Counted from the first letter of the stretch, positions 33,500 to 47,900 are shown. The stretch is DNA of 64,000 nt from Chlorops oryzae (GCA_020466095.1 CM035807.1:46190398-46254397); one strand, 5' to 3'. Numbers and translations: made by a program. Notes: a model not told the origin generated them from the sequence alone.

Positions 33500-33870
33500 A
33501 ATAAAAGATGCTAGGAGAAAAGGGCTTCCACGCTATATCGGGTATAAATAAATTTAATAAATCTAGAGTTCCACAGTCTATGGTCACAGTTTATCTGTAT
33601 AATCCTATATATAATTTACAATTGTTATTACATAAAAAAATATCTTTCGAAGAGCCACATCAAAGAAATGGTCCTAATCAATGCACCAATTGTCAGAAGT
33701 ATAGACATAAATAACCCAATTGCACATTGCGCATCGTGTGTGTAATATGTGGCGAGCTTTATCATAGTTCAGTCTGCAATCGAAAAACAAATAATTATTG
33801 CAAATTACTTAAATGGAGTTACTGTGAAGGAAACCATTCTGGAAATTTTTATGGATAACGGTCACTAGCT
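33500..33870 (+). pseudogene. Jockey-type gag zinc-finger remnant
   Basis: Encodes, with one in-frame stop, a row of Cys/His fingers (CTNCQKYRHK..NC, CVICGELYHSSVC, then a third degenerate finger) preceded by an LLLHKKISFEEPH-type segment. This arrangement is typical of the gag-like ORF1 of Jockey-clade non-LTR elements. Truncated on both sides. Confidence 0.6.
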
Positions 33871-34211
33871 TGCAGTCACATGCTCGACATTCCCACCGGC
33901 ATTTTCTTTTGATAAATGTGCTATTCGCATTTCTTCTTTGATGCCGCAACCCGACACCCAATTGCTTTTTACTTTGACCCAAAAATTTTATGGTACTGGA
34001 GCAATTAACGAAAGTAACACTCAGTGCATGTGCAGTGCATGTGTTGCACTTCTGACCCAAATTACATCAATGCCGAAATGTGCGCAATACGACGCCGACA
34101 GAACGCAAGTGACCCGTTTCCACCAGCACGTTGAGTCAGCGATCATAAGCCATTGATCACTGCTTATTTAGAATCTAGTATAATAGTCCGGGAGCCAGCG
34201 ACAGTTTAAAG

Positions 34212-34675
34212 TAGTGATGCCACGAATATTCGGCCACTATTCGGTATTCGGCCTATTCGGCGTCATTTTTCAGTATTCGGTATTCGGCCGAATAGTTAAA
34301 ATATTCGGCCGAATACCGAATAGTAGAAATAACTTATTAAAAAAATCAGCAGTAACTACAAATTAAGTTTTTCTCACAATAACGTTAAAAAAATTTAATT
34401 AACGAGATCTAAAAATACAGCAGATTTGCTTTTTATTCTTTAGAAATATTAAATGTACGCTAGTTTCTTCTAAATTTTCTTCGAAAACATTATAAACAGT
34501 GGGCAAATTTTTCAGCGGTAGCTTTTGCCTTGACTCCAGCTAGTCGCGAGTAGGCTTAAGCTGTCTTTACTACGTGCCGAATATTCGGTTGCCGAATATT
34601 CGTTATTCGGCCGAGAGGTTGACCGAATATTCGGTATTCGGTATTCGGCCAAATCCACTATTCGTGGCATCACTA
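34212..34675. mobile_element. hAT MITE, full copy
   Basis: 464 bp with ends TAGTGATGCCACGAATA / TATTCGTGGCATCACTA. Flanking 8-mers are GTTTAAAG and GTTGAAAG (7 of 8 match), the hAT duplication length. The interior is rich in ATTCGG/CCGAAT words at both ends. Confidence 0.88.
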
Positions 34676-35400
34676 GTTGAAAGGGTATCATTTCGCAATG
34701 GCTGAAAAGTTTTTCTAAGCTATATCGAGTATCAGTAGTAACGCCATGGATATCCAGCTGGCGCAGTTCCGGGACGGAATAGGTGCGGCAGCCCCCTCAA
34801 ATAGGTAAACTAATGATAAAAAAAAACTGCTACCACAAAGGGTCAAACTTTGTTAAAATGTTAATTATGTAATAAACAAACGCAAAAACCTATCCAGCTG
34901 AATATAGAGTGGAGGTTATGTTCCAGCTGTCATGTAAAGCTGTCAAAAATATGGACTGAGTAAACTCATTTCGCAAAAGCTAAAATTTAAGAAAACTAAT
35001 AGTTAACCTAACAACTTTAACGAAAAAAGCATCCACCTGCATATTTAGTGGAGTATAAAGCTCCAGATGATGCAGTCAAAGACACATCTCATCGGTATTA
35101 CGGTGGCCCATTGCTGTATGGGGGATTTTGCCCCACCAAATATGCAGCTGGATGCTTTTTTCATTAATTTTGACATTCTAATTTCAAACAGAATTTTTCC
35201 CACCAAATCCAAAATAATATGTCGTCTGGGTGAAAAAAAAAAGCATTAAGTGTAGTATTTGTAGCCATCACTAGCTATGAAATCAAAAAACAAAGCCAAG
35301 GAGATAAAATTGAAAAGCAGTAAAAAGATATTGCCACATTAAAAGAAAAACTAATTCACAATTAAATATCAATGCAAAGCAAAAAACGAAACGGCATCAA
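34676..35400. repeat. Unassigned stretch with inverted repeats
   Basis: GAAAAAAGCATCCACCTGCATATT near 35020-35043 recurs inverted near 35137-35160, with a loop of about 90 bp. Related words (ATCCAGCTG, TAGTGGAG) also occur near 34750 and 34893-34911. Probably a foldback-type repeat; no coding region. Confidence 0.5.
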
Positions 35401-36740
35401 CGCCTTGCATATAATAATCAGTGTTGTAGTACTACTTATTATTTTTCTGCTTTCAAAAGCAGACTAAATATCCTTTTTCAAAACTTACAAATGCCACAAG
35501 AAATTCCAATTAGCCCTATTAAAATAATAAATATCACGTTACAACCAATTAATGATTACGAAAATTCTGAATCAGACACATCCGAAAACAGTAGTAAATA
35601 CGAGTATTCGAAGCAAAATGACACCAATAGAGTTAATTAATACTGCTTGAAACCTGAATTTGACGGCAAAGCAGAGATCCTTTCAAAATTCGTTAATACA
35701 CTACACAAAATAAAAGAAACTCACGAGACCATAGCTGTGTCTCTCATAAAAACTAAATTGACTCACACAGCGAGCACACTTCTCACAAAAAGTAAAAAAT
35801 TGAAGCAGTAAAAAAATACATTGGTTAACTAAACAAATTTACAATAATAGAGGACGCAACGACTATAATCGAAGTATGAGACTAACCAAAGCTTCGGAAA
35901 ACTCAAAGCACCCTCAGCAAGCCCTACTGGTGAGCACAAAAAATTAAATACTATTTCAATCCTTCATATAAATTTATAATTTAGAAATTATGCTAACATC
36001 AAATCGGCCCTAAGCAATTCAGTCTCTATCCTTTTAATTGATACAGGCTCAGAAAAACGTATTTTCAAAAATCCATATAACAATATTGAAGTAAATAAAA
36101 CTTACATTTTTAATCTCAGAGGCATAGGAAATGGCACAATCAAAACACTAGGATACGTAAAAACTTCGTTCTTTATTAATCAAGCAGAGCTTTACCATAA
36201 TTTTCAAGTTTTCGATGACACTGTCCCAATACCATGCAATGGCATCATATGACTTGATTTTATTAAACTGTTCAACTGCATTTTAGACTACCGAAATTTT
36301 TGGCCCAAGTTGGTTTATAGTAAAACCTAATGGAACAGATCATTTAGAAATATAAATAACAGATTCCCTTTCGAAAATTGTATTCTCTATACCAGCCAGA
36401 TCAGAGGTTATTCGCAACTATCCAGTTGAACCAAATATCCTTATTCCAAGTCAAGAATTAGAAGCAGAATCATAGGCAACTTCTTAGTAGAAATAAAAAA
36501 CCTCTTCGTTAGAATAATCAACATTACAGACAAAGACGTTTTTCTTCAGGCAAAAGACATTAAAAGAGAATCATTGACCAATTATAAAATTGTCAATATA
36601 CAAAAAGCCAATGAAACACCGGAACGAAAAACAGAAATTTTTAATAAAATATAACAAATTTGTCCCTTACCATACAGGTAAAAGCTTAACATTCAATTCT
36701 CCAACTATACAGACATATTTGCTTTAGAAACGGACCCTTA
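35400..36740 (+). pseudogene. LTR element gag-protease remnant
   Basis: Degenerate plus-strand gag (near 35650: EFDGKAEILSKFVNTLHK) followed by an aspartic protease (near 36040: LLIDTGSEK, then GNGTIKTLGYVK and CNGII.LDFIKLFN) and a pol linker. This looks like a 17.6/297-type gypsy element. Many stops; RT missing. Confidence 0.65.
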
Positions 36741-36845
36741 ATAATTTATTAATTATAATAATTAATAATTTTTATAAACCGACAATACATTTAAAAGATA
36801 AAACACCAGACTACATTTAATATTATAGGTTTCACATACTCTTAA

Positions 36846-37059
36846 CCCTGCTGTTAGATTAGAAAAACTGACAAACCTTTGGCTATTGGAATATTGGCTC
36901 CATGGTGTATTTTTTATACGAAAAAGATATATATAAGAAGTTCAGTTCTTTATGAACAAAAGTGTGCCCGAAAGTATATACATATTTTTCATCGTCCTTG
37001 ATATATTTGCCTCTTAAATTATGCATTTTGGACCAAATGGTCTTAATCTAACAGCAGGG
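36846..37059. mobile_element. piggyBac-like MITE (214 bp)
   Basis: Inverted ends CCCTGCTGTTAGATTA / TAATCTAACAGCAGGG, flanked by TTAA at 36842-36845 and 37060-37063. CCC termini with TTAA fit piggyBac-type elements. Not related in sequence to the MITE at 20419. Confidence 0.85.
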
Positions 37060-37063
37060 TTAA

Positions 37064-37538
37064 ACCATAATTTGAAAAACATATAGACAAGTAAACAGTT
37101 TACGAATAATAGTAGTAGAAAGTTTATGATATTTTATTAAAACGTGTCGGGCATGCGTACTAAGTAAATCACAAACGTTCTTACGCGATAAAGCTTTTAT
37201 TAATGAAGAAGCTTTTGTCTTAACGGAAACATGGTTCAATTCAGATTTTTGTGATCAAGAAATTTTCGTTTCCAACTTGTTTATAGTCTTTCGCAATGAT
37301 TGCGGTGCTGTGCTGACTTGGTGCAACAGAAGGGATAGTCTGATCACGGTCAAGTGCTCTTTGAAAGCGAATGCCGTTAGGCTCATCAATAATGGTTCTC
37401 GCCTTTATCAGCTTTGTGTTTGTATTGGAGCATAACATTAGAAATTATTTCTTTGTCTTTCAAATATTCCGCCCAATAGCTCAATTACAAATTTTCATTA
37501 CTTTTCAAAATTCCAAAACAAAATTATATGCTCCACAT
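37064..37538. other. Unassigned
   Basis: No supported gene. The 65-codon minus-strand frame at 37438-37241 has no recognisable feature. Confidence 0.4.
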
Positions 37539-38002
37539 TAGTGATGCCACGAATATTCGGCCACTATTCGGTATTCGGCCTATTCGGCGTCATTTTGCAG
37601 TATTCGGTATTCGGCCGAATAGTTAAAATATTCGGCCGAATACCGAATAGTAGAAATAACTTATTAAAAAAATCAGCAGTAACTACAAATTAAGTTTTTC
37701 TCACAATAACGTTAAAAAAATTTAATTAACGAGATCTAAAAATACAGCAGATTTGCTTTTTATTCTTTAGAAATATTAAATGTACGCTAGTTTCTTCTAA
37801 TTTTTCTTCGAAAACATTATAAACAGTGGGCAAATTTTTCAGCGGTAGCTTTTGCCTTGACTCCAGCTAGTCGCGAGTAGGCTCAAGCTGTCTTTACTAC
37901 GTGCCGAATATTCGGTTGCCGAATATTCGTTATTCGGCCGAGAGGTTGACCGAATATTCGGTATTCGGTATTCGGCCAAATCCACTATTCGTGGCATCAC
38001 TA
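37539..38002. mobile_element. hAT MITE, full copy with perfect 8-bp duplication
   Basis: 464 bp, ends TAGTGATGCC / GGCATCACTA, flanked on both sides by CTCCACAT (37531-37538, 38003-38010). Best-defined member of the family in this window. Confidence 0.93.
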
Positions 38003-39920
38003 CTCCACATCATCGAAAAATACGTAAAGCGCATTCCTTTAAAATGAGAACTATCAAAATTATCATTCTAACGTTCTTGATCAATATTAAGTCCTTCTAT
38101 GGGCAATATTTACTATATCTGTAGTCAATTTATTCATCACAGCCCCCATAATAAACCGAAACAACAAAAGGGAAGAAGCTTCTAAAACATTTAGAACATT
38201 CCTCTTTCCATTCCTAACGATTCTTAAAAAAAGTTGGACGACCATAAAAAACTGACACCACTGAAAGTAATATATATTGTATCATTCTCATCATTGTATC
38301 GCAGAAATAAAGAAAGTTCCGAAATGAGAAAATGCAACTTCAACATGATAAAGTATCCCGCCGCTATACCTGAACTCTTTGTCAAACCAGAAAACGCACA
38401 AAAATTTATTAAGCTTGTCGAATTATATAATATAGAAATTCCTGACATACAAAGCAAGTTTGCATTGATCTTCAACACAAAAATACAAGAAAAAAAAAAA
38501 ACAAAACTTGACTGACTTGGCACATCAAACTTACTAGAGCTAAATAAAAAAAATGTGAGGAGGTATTGAAGACTAGAAAAATAGTAAACACTGTATCATA
38601 TGAATTATTCAAAGCAACGCAAGCAGAAAACCGATAGCTTACTTCGCTGAGAATACATACCCCTTATTCATAATCAATTTTTAAATTTAAAACATTTTTT
38701 AATTAAATTTTTTAAGGAAATTTGACATTTAAACAATGTTTGAAATTTGATTCTCAACAGTGTGAGATTTTAATATAACAAATAATTATAATTCAAACCC
38801 TCCAGGCACCTGCAGAAAAATCAGCAGTTATAAAATCCAATGACGTGATAGCCTTTAATGTCCTAAAGCGAGGCATAAAAAAAACCAAAACAGCATAAAC
38901 AAATACAGTCGAGTCGAGTCGACTCACAAACTTTAATGAAGCTCTTCAAATAATTTAAGAGTAAGGTCATACTTGAGAAGCTCGTATCATGATGTAAGAA
39001 CAGTATAACGGTCGAAATCAGCATAGAGACACTGAAAAAAGGCGAACGAGTATTAGGAGACAACATCAATACCATCAACAACAACAAGAATAACTACAAC
39101 AATCGCGTCCACAAAAGCTACAGCAATAACAACTACAACGAAAAACACCGCCAAGGCGCGGGATCGTCACACATATGAAAAAAAATGCACAATAAGTCAA
39201 CAGCAACAAGTTCAAAATCAGCGCCAGACCTCCTCCTCTTAATGGCACAGAGCAACAGGAATAATTAAGTACCCGCGATACCGTACACGCTGTATATGAG
39301 GTCACTCGGGGAATTATATAAAAATGTTAATTTCACAGTTAATTTTAATTAAAGTGGGTAATTTTGGCTATAGTAATACAGTAAAAAAATTTTATTTTTC
39401 TTCATACGGAAGCTGACACATCCATAACACAAGTTTACAAATAATTATATTTGGCATGTTCAGGACATCTGAATGCACTTCGCCTATGGACTTCGGTCTT
39501 CTGAACACAAAAAAAAAATATTTTTAAAATTTTTCATGGGCGCGTTTTTTTGTTTTATGAATTGAAAAAAAAAAAAATGTTCTCCGGAGGTATTGCACAT
39601 GTTTTGAGCAGAACTCTACCACGTATCGACCAAATGAAATAAATAGCGACTCAAATTAAAGAAAACTAATAAACATATCCCCATAACAATTTATTTTTTT
39701 CGTGAAAGGAACCCCACAAAAGACGTTTGCTTGAAAATATAAGTTTTATGTTAATTCAATGCTTGTCTTAAGCTAAAACAGAAAAGCTGATCGACTTTTT
39801 TAGGGTCTTTGACCAGGATTTATTCAAGCTAAAAGTAACCTAACTTCTACACCTCCTTAATACATATTTATGTTTCAAAAATTATATTTCATATACATTC
39901 TCACATTCGCTAAGTCGTGT
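38003..39920. other. Unassigned, possibly LTR-element-derived stretch (copy 2)
   Basis: Duplicate of 24304-26280 with small indels. Same absence of diagnostic motifs. Confidence 0.4.
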
Positions 39921-40039
39921 TCTAAAGGCGCTCCGTGTTTTTGTAATTTAACATCGACAAACGTGAACCAAGTGTTCTAAATTTAATCCAAATCCGTCCG
40001 TAAAGTTATCCGGAAAATAAAACATATATCGAAAGTTTG

Positions 40040-43000
40040 GAACTTGGAAAAGTTCTGTCAATAAATTCAATTTCTGTGATTTCTTCTTCTCCGATCGTGC
40101 TCTGAAAATTCTTAATAGCGCTAATTTAGTGTTACTCGCTAAATCTGTAAAACCTGTGGAACATAAGAGATTAAGACACTACAACTTCTAAGTGTCACCG
40201 ACTAATAACGAAACAAAGCACAATGTCAACGCCGTTAAGTTTTCGAGTCAACACGGCTGCTGCACACGTTGGGACTCCAAAGCGTTCCGACCATGGAAAT
40301 ACACTTAAGCTTATACAACTACTAGACCAACGACTCATAATGCAAGGCGATCTTATTCCGGCTACAATAGCGGAGTCCCAAGAAGCTATTCTCGGCGTTT
40401 TCAAACAACAAGTGGATGGGCTGCGCGGAGATCTGGTCACTATATAGCAACGAGTGAGTACTTTGGAAGCTCAATCATCTGAAACGCAATCTCTTAAGCG
40501 GGATATTGTGCTCCAAAATGAGCGAATCTCGAGACAAGAGAATCTAACTGTTTCTCGGGAACTAAGATTTCATGGGATCCCATAGCATGAAAACGAAAAC
40601 CTTCATGGCTTTTTCCATGAGCTGCGCACGACCATTAATCAACCTTCGCCGAATATCAACAGTATTCAGCGTATGCCTCGTAAATTGCAGCCAAAAATCG
40701 ACCCTGATGTTGTTTAAACGCTCGATACAACATATAGTCGCAACTCTCTTTTAAGAGCTATTGCGGCTTTCAGACGTGCAAATAGTAAACAATTAACTCT
40801 TAAACATATCGGCTTGCAGTCAGACATTCCATTCTATGTCAACGAGAGAATGCCTAGAGAAAATCATCGTCTATTGAAATTTGCACTGCAAGAGAAGAGG
40901 AACAATTTTCTGTTAGCTGTATTTACTCTGCGTGGATCCGTTTTTATTAAACCTTTTCAAAGTGACGAACCAAAACGCAACAACTCTTTCCATGAGCTGG
41001 ATACCTTTCTTCGTACTCTTGCTATCAATACCAATTCAGAAGCTAACATCACCACTCACAGCAATTAATAGTCGCATGCTCTTAGTTTTTTGTTCTCATT
41101 TATATTTTGTTTTTTGTCTCTCTTCGTTTTACATTTATTATTATAAAACATTTATTATTATAAAACATTTATGAAAATCTATATCTTACGATGTTCTATT
41201 TTGTTCGCAAAAATAAAGGTGTTTGCATCATTTTACAATTTTAATTATTTTGCTTGTATAAAGTTTTATCATTTTGCAGTTAGTTACGTGCCTTCTAAAC
41301 TGCAGTTTGTTGCTATTTTCCGTTTCGCCTATTTAACAATGACACACAGATTAAATAACAAAGTAGGAAATTCCAAAGGTGAGATAAGTACATTATTAAA
41401 TATACTCTCTGCCCAAAAAATTGGCCTAAAATCTGCCATATAAATGCACAGAGCCTTTTTAATAAAATTCATGAGTCTCGGGTGAACTTTGAACATTCCG
41501 ATATTGATGTCTTATGCATTTCAGAGACGTGGTTCACACCAATGACGAAAGATAATCTTCTTGCTTTAAAGGGCTACAAGCTTTTCCGAGCGGACAGGGA
41601 AGGATAGGCCGGTAGCGTGGCCATTTTTGTAAAGACAAATTATTGCACAGATCGTCATCTCGAACACATGAGTTCTTATATATTGAAATTCGAAATTGTG
41701 ATCAAAAACTGCTGGTGGGCTGTATTTATAGACCAAATCGGCAGCTAGATATATCACCTCTAATTGAACAACTCCAAGCATTATCCGTCTTATACACTAA
41801 CGTACTGATTGCTGGTGACTTCAATAGCAATATTCTTACAGAAAATTACTTAACCTATAGCCTACAATCCCTGGGGCTCTTTCCCACGAACACTATAGCT
41901 CCCACACATTTTACGCGAACATCGAATACACTTTTAGATCTGTTTTTGGTTGATAGTAGAGACAAAATTCTTCTCTATGATCAACTTTCCCCCATACACT
42001 ACTCAAAGCATGACTTAATTTTCGCTGTATATGATTTCCAGTTGATTCCAAGGCCGGATATCTTTACGTTCAGAGATTTTAAACAAACATTAACCCTAGC
42101 TTGTTAACTCAAGTTAATACCATTGATTGGAACTGAATTAGGGGAATTGAATCGGTTGATGACCAAATAAGTTTCCTCCAGAATAATATAATAGATTATT
42201 TGACGAGTTTTCGCCCTTAAAAGTCACCAGATCTAAAAACCGCACAAATCCGTGGTTTTATTCGTCCATTCGATTACTTTATTTCTAACGCTTCTTATGA
42301 CAACTCGCCTTCCTCAAGATATAATTCTATAAGTTCGTTCGAAATTAACTGCGTCAATTAAGCTGATATTGTCGAGTGCAAGCTCGCCGTCAAATCCAAC
42401 GCTACCGGTTTGCATGAGATGTCCTTTATTTCTGAAGATCCTTCTTCCGTATATACTTTCCGCTGTTACACATTTCTTCAATACAATTTTCACAAAATCA
42501 TATTTGCCATCAAGTTGGAGAAGAGCCAAAATCATACCTATACCGAAGCCGGACGGTGAATTACGACCCATACATTATCTTTCCTCTCGAAAGTCTTTGA
42601 AAAGTTAATGTCCAAACAAATGAACAAGCACCTCTTAGACAACTCCCTCTTATGTGAACAGCAATCTGGATTCAGAAACAGTAGAAGTTGCGTTACTGTA
42701 TTAATCGACGTAGTTGAAGACCTACACGAAGCAGTTGACACAAATTAAATCACCTTTTTGGTTTTATTAGATCATAGCAAGGCTTTCGACACAGTAAACC
42801 ACGCTGTTCTACTATCCAATAGCTTCCTTTTCTCGTCATCTGCTTTAAATCTCATTAAATCGTACCTCACTGACAGAGAACAACTGGTTTGCGTAAAAAA
42901 TCGCCGCTCTGACTCTTTGAAGTTAATTACAGGGGTTCCGCAGATCCCTGCGTCCCTGGTCTTAGGACCAATAATCTTTAATATTTACATTAATGATCTA

Positions 43001-44053
43001 CCGGGACATCTTAATATTAAGAAGCGCACATTAACGCTGACGATGTTCAACTATATCTGTCGCGCGATAAAAATTCAAGCGTAACGTCATTGGCAAAGTT
43101 AAATGAAGACCTTGCAAGCATTGGCAATTGGGCTAGCAGAAACGCACTTTGTCTGAATCCTTCCAAATTTAACTGAATTGTCATAAGCAGGAAAAGTTTC
43201 ATACTCTCTACGCTTCCAAATCTTACCCTAAATGGGCAATCTATCAAATATGTCGATCGTGCAAAAAACCTTGGCATAACCTTCAATAGAACCCTAACAT
43301 GGAACGATCATTTGTCATTAAGAATCGGCAATGTGTACGCCATGCTTCGTTCACTGTGGCAAACTGAATCTCTTACTCCATTAAAAATACGCCTGCTTCT
43401 CTGTAAATCATACGTTATTCCAACGCTCCTTTATGGTTGTGAGATCTTTGCTAACTGTGATTCCTTGCATAAGCACAAGTTACAGGTGCTTTTCAATAGC
43501 ATCGTCCGATATATCTTCAATCGCCGACGATTTGACAGCATTACTTATCATAGCCATACCATCTATGACGTCATTCGACAATATGCTACAGTTCGAAGCT
43601 CTCTTGCTCCTGCACAAGATTATCTTTTCGAAAGCCCCTGAAAGCATATATAAGCGTCTCTTTTCTCGTTCTATAAGAAACAACAACATAGTCCCGATCA
43701 AGTATAAAACATTAACTTCTGAAAGGCAATTTTTTGTACATGCCATTCGCCTTTGGAAAGTTATTAGTAACACTGAAATTTTCAGAAGGCACCTCACACT
43801 ACTTTTTAAAACTTAAAGATACAAAAATCAAAATAAATTTTTTTTCTTCGTATTTTCAAACTTCCCTTAAACTATCAATTTTCAATTTATTAATATCTAC
43901 ACTATTATAAAAGTACATTCACATATCTCTCCTTAAGACTCTTAATAACTTATTAACTCCTGTATTGACTAGTACAGCCTATAAGAACTCTCTTTTTGTA
44001 CTTGGATTAAGCATAAGTGAAATAAATGAAATTAAATAAAATAAAAAAAAACT
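40040..44053 (+). pseudogene. CR1-like non-LTR retrotransposon (copy 2, no mariner)
   Basis: Same element as 26400-31687. ORF1 pieces 40223-40444 and about 40670-41068; endonuclease 41430-42060; RT 42400-43640, continuous across the mariner site at about 43016. The A-rich tail near 44020-44050 has different A/T content from copy 1. Stops throughout. Confidence 0.8.
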
Positions 44054-44099
44054 ATGTCAAAGGCTTAACCTAATTGAGGAATTTCGAATTGTAAATAAG

Positions 44100-44640
44100 A
44101 GGCTGTTTCCACTATAACCGCATCTAGCATCTTTCAGCATTTTGGCAAGATGCGGAAAGATGCGGTGTGAATTAACATGCAATTGTTGTTGTATCCTGAA
44201 CCGCATATTCTGCGCATCTTTACAAGATGCGAAGAAAATGCGATTTTTTCCGATTATCTATCGATTTTAACTGCACATGTCTAGTGAAACATATGTTAAT
44301 GACCAGCATTTCAGGAATTGTCAGCAGCACAAATGGCGGGAAACCAAGAAAAAGTGTAACATTACTATGAGATATACATATATGTACATAGTTATGAGAA
44401 AAATTTAATTTGTAGTTACTACTGATTTTTTAAATAACTTATTTCTATATAATAGTTAAAATATTCCTCCGAATAGTGGCCGAATATTCGTGGCATCACT
44501 AGTAAAAATATCAATTGTAAACAAAAATCAGCTGATATGAAAGATGCAAGATGCGAAATGCCAAGTGGAAACACCAATCTCAAAAAATCGCATCTTGAAG
44601 ATGCGAAAGCAAGATGCGGCTATAGTGGAAACGGCCTCTA
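44100..44640. mobile_element. MITE with GAGGC termini, copy 2
   Basis: Duplicate of 31734-32275 with the same nested hAT MITE remnant (about 44393-44503). Confidence 0.75.
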
Positions 44641-44957
44641 AAAGAAGAAAAAAAATATGAAAACTGTCGAACTCTTTTCTGTACTGTACTCGTGTAATAT
44701 AGATTTGATTTCGCAGGCTAGGATTCGGAGATAACTCTGAGTCGTGTGTCTGTAGACCAGAACTTGGCAACTAAGTTTGTGTCGTGTGACCTCAGGCTAG
44801 GACTTGCACACGATTTGGCCGCGTGTGACCTCAGACTAGGATTGGCAAATAATTTCAGTGTGTGCTTTTAGCTTTTCTTGAGCTCTTAGCTTTTCTCGAA
44901 ATCCTGAAGATGCTGCCTCTCTTAGTCTCTTCCCACGGTGGGATCAGCTGCATGACG

Positions 44958-47900
44958 CACAGTGGTATTTCGGTGGCAGAAATTCGATTTTTTGACCACT
45001 GAATTTCAAAATTCTAATGATGCAGTTTTATTAAGAAATGCTTCATTATGTAAAATCAATCATTTCCTTGCCGAAAATGAAATATGTTTTATTATAAAAA
45101 ATATACCAAAGTTGCGCAAATATTGTACTTCAAGAAGTGATGAAGATTGTTATGCAATTCAGTGGTGCATTTTTTGAAGATATTTTGTTTCTAATCTTTT
45201 TATTGCTTTTTATATTAAAATATAGTATTTCTTGATTCAAATTGCAAAAAAATTATCTTGATTATGTAAATGGTTCAACAGATATGCGCAAATCAAAATG
45301 GTTCTATAAATTGAAGCTTTTGTGATTTTCCATGGAAAAAAAGTAAGTTGGCTACGTTGAGCTACGTGTGCTCACTGCAAAAAAATTAAAGACAAGAATG
45401 TTTTCTTTTGTTTAATGCAAAAAAATTTACCGATTTTAACCGATCCTTGAAAAAATCACTAATTTTATAAAAAAGGCCACGAAAATTCTTCAATAAAAAT
45501 TTCAAAAAAGCGCAATATGTTGCATACTTTTAGGCATGAGCTTCTTTAATATTATAAATTAAAACAACAATTTATTAACAATATGTCAAAAATGCATAAC
45601 AAAATAAAGTAAACAAACCCATATGTTTTAAGAAACAAATCGGCAAATCGGTAACACAAATAATTTATAAATCGCGCCCATTACTTAAAAAAAAGTACAC
45701 ATATAAAAAAATGAGTTTATTTTCTGTTTCATATAGTGAATTAAGTGAAAAGCTTATTAATCGCGGTCAAAATGTCAAATCGTTAACCGATTTTATAAAA
45801 AAGAAAAATTCAGAGTTAACTGAAGATGAAATTGAGATAGTGAAAAAAGCAGTTCAGAAGCGATTCGTTAGTCATTTTTGTAAACGCTGGAAAGAATCTT
45901 GCCAAAAAAATTTCGTATTTCTATACAAAAAATGATTCATGGCTAAAAAGTACGTTCCAAAACAGTTAATACGAATTTCGAAAATTATAACAATTTGTTT
46001 ATATTTTTTTGTTAGATATATTTGAAGTATCACTAGGTGATGACCAACCTAGTTGCTCAACGAAAAGGGGAAGACCAGCATTGGATTTCGAGAATTGCAG
46101 TGAACGTACTAAAAGGTTGAAAGCTGCTAATTTAGCATCCCAGTACACCCAACAGCATTTACTTATGGCAAGTTCAAGTGGCAATGCAAAAACGAGATTG
46201 AATGCATATATTCCTTCGTCAATTGCGTTAACGTTGCTGATGGATGGAGATTTAACTAAATATCAGTACGAAACCATTAAATATGTCCTGAAAGGACAAG
46301 GTTATGATATTTTGCCGCCTTATATAAACGTATTAGATGAGAAGAAAAAATGTTATCCCGATGAAATCAAGGTATCAGAAAAGGAAGCCTCTGTTAACTT
46401 GCAGAATTTGATGGATCATACTACAAAGCGCCTTTTTAAAAGCTTTTCTGAGGAAATCGTTAACAATATGGAAAATTCTAATTGCACTCTTACGTCTAAG
46501 TGGGGGTGCGATGGTTCTTCCGGTCACGTAGAGTACAATCAAAGTTTGCCAGCTGATGTAAGCGACAAAAATATGTTGTTGGCATCGATGGTGCCTTTAT
46601 GCTTAAAATCAACAACTGATGAAGAATATTGGCTCAATAAAAGTCCATCGTCTACAAGATACTGCCGTCCAATTTCCTTCGAATTTTCTAAGGAGACTAA
46701 AGAAAAGGTTTTAGAAATTGTTGGAAAAATAAAGTCCGATATTACTATATTGAGAAATACGGAGGTTGATGTATGCGGCAAACAATTTAATGTTAAACAC
46801 AATTTGGTGTTCACAATGCTGGATGGCAAAACAGCTCAAACAGTTACAAATACTACTTCACCAGCCGTATGTTTTATTTGCAAAGCGAAACCGTCTGAAA
46901 TGAATGATTTAGACAAAATTGCAACGAGATCCATTGACAATGAGGCTTGCAAATTGGGCATATCATCATTACACGCTCGAATAAAATTAATGGAATGCAT
47001 ACTTCATGTGGCTTATAACATGAATTTTCAAAAATGGTCTGCGATCGATGCAAAAAATAAAGTAATTAAACAAGAAAATAAGCTCCGAATTCAAAAGGCA
47101 TTCAAAGAACGAATGAATTTACGAGTAGATGCTGTAAAACAAGGAACTGGGTCTTCAAATGACGGCAATACCTCAAGGCGTTTTTTTTCAAATCCAGCAC
47201 TAGTTGCTGATATAACAGGTGTTGATGAAGAAATTATAGATCGCTTCCGAATTATTCTTCAAATAATAACATGTGGACAAAGGATCGATTCTGAGAAGTT
47301 TAAAAAATTTTCCTGGGATACGGCTAAGTTATTTGTAAAGAAATATAACTGGTACTTTATGCCTGTTACTGTGCATAAAATTTTAATACATGGAAAGGAC
47401 ATCATTGATGCAGCAGTACTTCCTATTGGTATGCTCTCAGAGGAAGCAGAAGAAGCACGTAATAAAGATTACAGGAGGTATAGGCTGATGTTTTCTAGAA
47501 AGTGCAACAGAACTTCAACAAATACTGACGTTTTTCATCGTCTGCTTGCGACATCTGATCCTTTTATAAGTAGTCTACGACGTCAACCTGGTAAAGAGCT
47601 TTTAGAATTAGATGATGTAGTTAAAGAAATGATTGTAAGTGAATAAAATGTTGAATATTGACTCATTTTGTTTATAATTAAATGAAGATATAAAGCAATT
47701 TTTACTATTGGTCCAAGGAAGGTACCCCTAGGGACTGACCAATTTTAACCATTTTTACCACACACCTATAACTTTGGTTTCTAAACATTCTGGCCAAGTT
47801 TCGTGAAGATCGACTAACATTCATATGTACCCCACATATAAATTTGGAATAAAGCTCCATGGGGAGTACCCCTAGGGACTGACCGATTTTGACCATTTTT

